From positions 1 to 9,916 of the forward strand of contig SKZP01000396.1 of NCBI GenBank assembly GCA_007127275.1: a stretch of DNA of 9,916 nt. Reading direction: 5' to 3'. The notes under the pieces were generated by a model. The model saw only the letters and a program-made list of their open reading frames with translations, was not told the DNA's origin and made no database searches. A program made the translations under genes and the position numbers. This DNA is from Planctomycetota bacterium. Lineage in GTDB: Bacteria; Planctomycetota; UBA8742; SKZP01. This document shows positions 6,817-9,916 of this stretch, one piece after another; the first letter of the stretch is position 1; every line of letters begins with the position of its first letter.

Positions 6817-7815
6817 GTGTTCGGGTTCGTTGCCGCCGTTCTCGGCTTCTTCGCATTGCTGGTCATTGCGTATCTGCGTGGGCCGCGGGTGCGGGTGGTC
6901 GACCGTGTCGAGGAGCCGCAACTGCCGGCGCTTTCCGCACTCGAAGCGTGGATTGCGGCGCGTGAAGCGGCCGTGCCGGCGCTGCATTCCGGCTGCGAAA
7001 AGCGCATTCGGTGGGCCGGTGCGCCCGCGGTGCGAACACCGCTCGCGCTGCTGTACGTGCACGGCTTCTCCGCGACGCGACGCGAAATCTCTCCCGTCGT
7101 CGAGCGCCTCGCCGAGCGCCGCGCGGCCAACGCGTACTTTGCGCGGCTGCGCGGTCACGGCCGCGACGAAGAAGCCTTCGGCAGCGCCACCGTCAACGAC
7201 TGGCTGCACGACACCCTCGAGGCCTACCGCATCGCACAGCGACTCGGCGAACGCGTCGTGCTGATCGGCACTTCGACCGGAGCATGTCTCGCTCTCTGGC
7301 TCGCCATGCGCAACGAGCCTGGGATTGCCGCACTCGTGTTGATCTCGCCGAATTTCGGGCCGCGGGACCGGCGTGCCGAGTTCATGCTCGGGCCGTGGGG
7401 CGTGTGGCTTGCACGGCAAGTTACCGGCGGCTACCGCGAGGTACCGGTCAAGAGCGAGGAGCACGCCCGCGTGTGGCAGACGCGCCAGCCGGCGAAGGCG
7501 GTCGTGGAGATGATGGCGCTTGTGGATTATGTGCGTCGCATGGACCTTGAGCGAATTTGGCAACCAACGCTCGTGCTGTACTCGCCCCACGACGGAACGG
7601 TGGATCCGCGCAAGATGCTTGCCCACGTGGAACGCCTCGGGAGCGAGTCCAAGCGCCTCGTTGACATGACCGCCCCGCCGCGCCCGCAACCCGGGCATCC
7701 GCACGTCCTCGCCGGCGACATCCTTTCCCCGCAAACGACGCAAAGCGCCGTCGACGAAATGGACGCCTTCTTGCGCAGCGCCCTGCACCTCCATGCGCCC
7801 GCGGCGCCGGAGTGA
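6817..7815 (+). CDS. Membrane-anchored alpha/beta hydrolase (serine esterase/lipase-like)
   Basis: This 332-residue protein looks like a carboxylesterase or monoacylglycerol-lipase-type hydrolase. Residues 3-20 form a hydrophobic helix followed by an Arg-rich stretch, which suggests an N-out anchor with the enzyme in the cytoplasm. YVHGFSATRREI (80-91) is the oxyanion HG region. RLRGHGRD (110-117) is typical of the fold. GTSTG (151-155) is the nucleophile elbow with Ser153. YSPHDGTVDP (255-264) gives the acid Asp259, and GHPHVLAGD (283-291) gives the probable catalytic His286, so the triad looks complete. The GTG start at 6817 lies three bases after the HEAT gene's TGA and brings in the hydrophobic helix. 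A TGA-TAA double stop ends the gene. Operon position with an envelope lipoprotein suggests a lipid or ester substrate, but the true substrate cannot be read from sequence. Confidence 0.85.
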   Translation: MFGFVAAVLGFFALLVIAYLRGPRVRVVDRVEEPQLPALSALEAWIAAREAAVPALHSGCEKRIRWAGAPAVRTPLALLYVHGFSATRREISPVVERLAERRAANAYFARLRGHGRDEEAFGSATVNDWLHDTLEAYRIAQRLGERVVLIGTSTGACLALWLAMRNEPGIAALVLISPNFGPRDRRAEFMLGPWGVWLARQVTGGYREVPVKSEEHARVWQTRQPAKAVVEMMALVDYVRRMDLERIWQPTLVLYSPHDGTVDPRKMLAHVERLGSESKRLVDMTAPPRPQPGHPHVLAGDILSPQTTQSAVDEMDAFLRSALHLHAPAAPE

Positions 7816-7869
7816 TAAAGTGGTGCGCAGCACGCGGCACCGCGACCGGCTTGTTTGCCACCGACGCCC

Positions 7870-9021
7870 ATGTTTACGCCTCTTCGCTGGATTCTGCTCG
7901 CGTCGTTGTCGCTGCTGCTCGGCGGAGGCGGCCTCGTTGCGGCATGTGCGGGGCCGTGGCAGACCGAGCAACTCTCGCCGAGCGAACAGGTCGAGGCCAT
8001 TGGCGAACGCATGGAGCCATTGCTTCAGCAGTGGCACGAGCAGCGCGACGAGCTTGCTGCGTTGCATGAACAGTTGCGCGCCGAGTACCGCGAATTGCCG
8101 GATCCGTTGGTCGTCGCCGAGTTGACGAGCGAGTTAGAACGCACGTCGCGGCGGCGCGAGCGCTACGAGGCGCAGCTGCTCGACCTGCTCGAACGGGCCG
8201 TGACGCTCGAGCCGCAGCACGACGTGACGCAGCGCGCCACGCGGGAGGTGCTCGAGCCCTTGTGCGACGAGGTGCGCCTCTTGGTCGCCTACCGTGACGA
8301 GCACGTGCGCACGCTTTACTACGACGACGGCAGTGGCGAGCACGGCCGCGACGCTCCGGTGCCCGGCTGGCCGAGTCCCGCCTCGGTGCGCTACCGGGCC
8401 GAGATGACCACCCTCGAAGCGATCGAGGAGGAACTCGGCGCCGCGCTGACCGCGTTGCAGCGTCGCTTCCCCAACGACGACTCGGTGCAGGCGCTCGACC
8501 GCAAGGTGGTTTACGAGTGGCATTACAGGCAGCTGATTCAAACGCTCGGCCGCAACATGGCTCCGCAGCAACAGCCGTGGAACGTGGAACGCAACAGCGG
8601 CCTCGACGGCTCGCCCCGCAGCCCCGCGCTCGCCGAAGGGCGCGAATCTCTCGAGAGCGTCAACCGCGAGCTGCTCGCGCAGCTCGAACGAATGAAGCGG
8701 CTCTACCCTCACTCCCCGTTCACGCGGCGCGCCGAGCAGTGGATCATTGAAGCGACGGCCAAGCGCAACCTGACCGACTTGCAAGGGTGGCCGGTGGTGA
8801 TGCTTCTTGCGCTGGTCACCTTGCTGGTCTTCGGCTTCATTCGCTGCCTCACCGCGTACCTGCGCCGCCGCCAAGAAGACGAGCCGATTGCCGACTCGCG
8901 AATCATTCGCCCGGCCCCGTGGACACAGACAACGCCCGCGCCGATCCGTCGCGAACCCAACCACCCGCTCACCCGCTCGAGTCCGCCCAGCGTGCGCCGC
9001 GATCCACCACCACGAGAGTAG
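7870..9021 (+). CDS. Unrecognised envelope protein with signal/lipobox, helical body and C-terminal TM helix
   Basis: I do not recognise a family. From the ATG at 7870 it has 383 residues. The N-terminus (MFTPLRW then a hydrophobic run) ends in LVAAC, so Cys26 could be lipidated, or signal peptidase I could cut nearby. Residues 35-110 and 175-300 are charged and helical, rich in Glu, Gln, Arg and Leu, with probable coiled-coil parts. RRFPNDDSV (198-206) and RLYPHSPFTRRAEQWI (277-292) resemble loops of TPR-like periplasmic helper proteins, without a clear repeat. Residues about 307-328 form one strong transmembrane helix followed by LRRR, so the body should lie outside the membrane and the Pro/Arg-rich tail (336-383) inside. 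An in-frame TTG five codons upstream is less likely as start. The gene lies 54 nt after the hydrolase and is probably cotranscribed with it. Confidence 0.75.
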   Translation: MFTPLRWILLASLSLLLGGGGLVAACAGPWQTEQLSPSEQVEAIGERMEPLLQQWHEQRDELAALHEQLRAEYRELPDPLVVAELTSELERTSRRRERYEAQLLDLLERAVTLEPQHDVTQRATREVLEPLCDEVRLLVAYRDEHVRTLYYDDGSGEHGRDAPVPGWPSPASVRYRAEMTTLEAIEEELGAALTALQRRFPNDDSVQALDRKVVYEWHYRQLIQTLGRNMAPQQQPWNVERNSGLDGSPRSPALAEGRESLESVNRELLAQLERMKRLYPHSPFTRRAEQWIIEATAKRNLTDLQGWPVVMLLALVTLLVFGFIRCLTAYLRRRQEDEPIADSRIIRPAPWTQTTPAPIRREPNHPLTRSSPPSVRRDPPPRE

Positions 9022-9370
9022 TCGCGCACACGTGGCACGGACGGCCAGCTACGCACGCACTGACTTGCGCTGTAAACAAGTGCGTTCAACGACAAGCGAG
9101 GGTCGAGAGTACGTAGGTGGGGAAACGCGACAAGAGCGGAAACATGGAGCGAAGGTGGCGAGAGCAAAAGTTCGCAGACGAAGGTCGAGTTAAAGATGCA
9201 GAAAAGCGGTGCGGCTCGTTTCGTTTGCCCACTCTTGCCAATTTCTAACGTCGCTCCTTTTTTCCTTCGTGTTCACTGTGTGCTCTGTGGCCCAAAATGC
9301 TCGTGCTTCACGTGTCCTCAACGCACGTGCCCCCTCGCTACCCGCAATTCAAACGAGAGAGCCCCCGCGC
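9022..9370. other. Non-coding region between converging genes
   Basis: No convincing coding frame is present. Both flanking genes end here, yet I see no strong intrinsic terminator. A CACGTG...CACGTG inverted pair (9309-9329, 9-base loop) could form a 6-bp stem but lacks an adjacent T-run. A T6 run at 9258-9263 has no GC-rich hairpin just before it. The region also holds three 9-bp tandem units at 9263-9289. Its left part is purine-rich on the plus strand. Confidence 0.6.
9263..9289. repeat. Three degenerate tandem 9-mers (TNCWYYGTG)
   Basis: TCCTTCGTG, TTCACTGTG and TGCTCTGTG follow each other without gap. On the other strand they read like the CACAGAG/ACACAG-type short tandem sequence that recurs between genes in many environmental bacterial genomes; I recall this type but cannot search for it. 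It has no known role here. Confidence 0.5.
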
Positions 9371-9392
9371 TCAACGCCCCGCGCTTAACGCC
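9365..9392. repeat. 14-bp tandem duplication over the TPR gene's stop codon
   Basis: Two adjacent 14-base units (9365-9378 and 9379-9392) differ at one base. The TGA of the TPR gene lies in the left unit; the same place in the right unit reads TTA in a different register. Because 14 is not a multiple of three, the duplication shifts the frame at the C-terminus. Confidence 0.75.
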
Positions 9393-9916
9393 TCGTCTAC
9401 CGTGGCAAGCGCCCCTTCAATCCGTTCGCGGTCGCTTGCCTCGGGATGAAACTCCAAGTAGAGCTCGTAGGCCCACTCGGCGGCGTCGTAGCGCCCTTGC
9501 TGCTTGTAGATGTCCCCCAGCGTACGGAGCTGCTTGTTGCCCTGCGAGGAGGCGAGGTAGTCCGGCACGTCGTAGAGCAACAACTGCTCGGCCTGCGGAT
9601 ACTTGCCCATCTGCATCCAGCAGGATGCGAGGATTTCGTAGTCTTCCAACTGGGCCTGCGGCGACGCTTTCACCACAAGGCGCAGATTCTCTTCCGCGGC
9701 CTCGTAACGCCCCAGCGATGCGTAGACCCGGCCGAGCATCCGCGTCGCACTCATCTCCCCGTTGGTCAGCCCAATCGGCGCGGCCCGCTCGAGGTGCTCA
9801 ATGGCCGTGTCGTGGTCGTCCAACTCCCAGGCAATGGCACCGCGGGCAATGTTCAACCAGTAGTCGTTCGGCGCCGCCTCGAGTCCGCGCACGAACAGCG
9901 CCTGGGCCGCCTCCCA
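9371..9916 (-). CDS. TPR-repeat protein, C-terminal part (runs off the right edge)
   Basis: The frame is open from the right edge to the TGA at 9371, giving the last 181 residues. Tetratricopeptide repeats are clear: NDYWLNIARGAIAWELDDHDTAIEHLERA style helices near the left of this fragment, then MLGRVYASLGRYEAAEENLR, ILASCWMQMGKYPQAEQLLL and TLGDIYKQQGRYDAAEWAYE. Each has the family's G/Y/A spacing in about 34 residues. TPR arrays bind other proteins; the partner and the N-terminal domains are outside the window. A GTG at 9892 is only an internal codon, since upstream residues (WEAAQALF) continue the repeat. The last few residues are altered by a 14-bp tandem duplication. It converges on the plus-strand genes and is not part of their operon. 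Confidence 0.85.
   Translation of the reverse strand, partial: WEAAQALFVRGLEAAPNDYWLNIARGAIAWELDDHDTAIEHLERAAPIGLTNGEMSATRMLGRVYASLGRYEAAEENLRLVVKASPQAQLEDYEILASCWMQMGKYPQAEQLLLYDVPDYLASSQGNKQLRTLGDIYKQQGRYDAAEWAYELYLEFHPEASDRERIEGALATVDEALSAGR

Noticed and set aside
7813..7818. TGA at the end of the hydrolase read through as selenocysteine
   Set aside because: A TAA follows at once in frame, and the hydrolase fold is already complete.
6787..8067. Long minus-strand frames opposite the hydrolase and the envelope protein (6787-8067 and 8134-8964)
   Set aside because: No family motifs are visible, and they lie opposite frames with a catalytic triad, a signal sequence and a TM helix.
9309..9329. 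CACGTG inverted pair as a bidirectional terminator
   Set aside because: The stem is only 6 bp with a 9-base loop and no adjacent T-run, and CACGTG is itself palindromic, so the pairing may be trivial.

Overview
This is a GC-rich bacterial window with long opposite-strand shadow frames. No ribosomal, transfer or other marker gene is present, so the taxon is open. A eukaryote-like alkylglycerone-phosphate synthase next to a fatty acyl reductase, together with HEAT-repeat and TPR proteins and a lipoprotein, fits Myxococcota, Bradymonadota or another former deltaproteobacterial lineage. Planctomycetota is an alternative. This placement is an inference.

Left part (1-3594, minus strand): a probable two-gene ether-lipid unit. 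An alkylglycerone-phosphate synthase (AGPS) with an unusual N-terminal membrane anchor and a long low-complexity linker comes first. It is followed 98 nt later by an alcohol-forming fatty acyl reductase (FAR) that runs off the left edge. FAR would make the fatty alcohol that AGPS exchanges for the acyl chain of acyl-DHAP, as in the eukaryotic peroxisomal pathway. The dihydroxyacetone-phosphate acyltransferase that should complete the route is not in the window.

Middle (3595-5301): a non-coding stretch of about 550 nt, a stand-alone dethiobiotin synthase-like gene (minus strand, GTG start with a strong Shine-Dalgarno), and about 410 nt of divergent intergenic DNA. Copies of a GC-rich palindromic repeat family lie on both sides of the bioD-like gene, including a perfect 17-bp inverted pair, a 9-bp-stem hairpin and three tandem 23-bp units.

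Right part (5302-9021, plus strand): three close-packed genes that look like an operon. They encode a HEAT-repeat lipoprotein, a membrane-anchored alpha/beta hydrolase with a complete apparent catalytic triad, and an unrecognised envelope protein with an N-terminal signal or lipobox, a helical coiled-coil-like body and a C-terminal transmembrane helix. A non-coding stretch of about 350 nt between converging genes follows, holding small repeats. The window ends inside a minus-strand TPR protein (9371-9916) whose stop codon lies in a 14-bp tandem duplication.

The most notable content is the adjacent AGPS and FAR pair with the membrane-tethered AGPS. The rest is ordinary accessory or envelope content, apart from the repeats around bioD.
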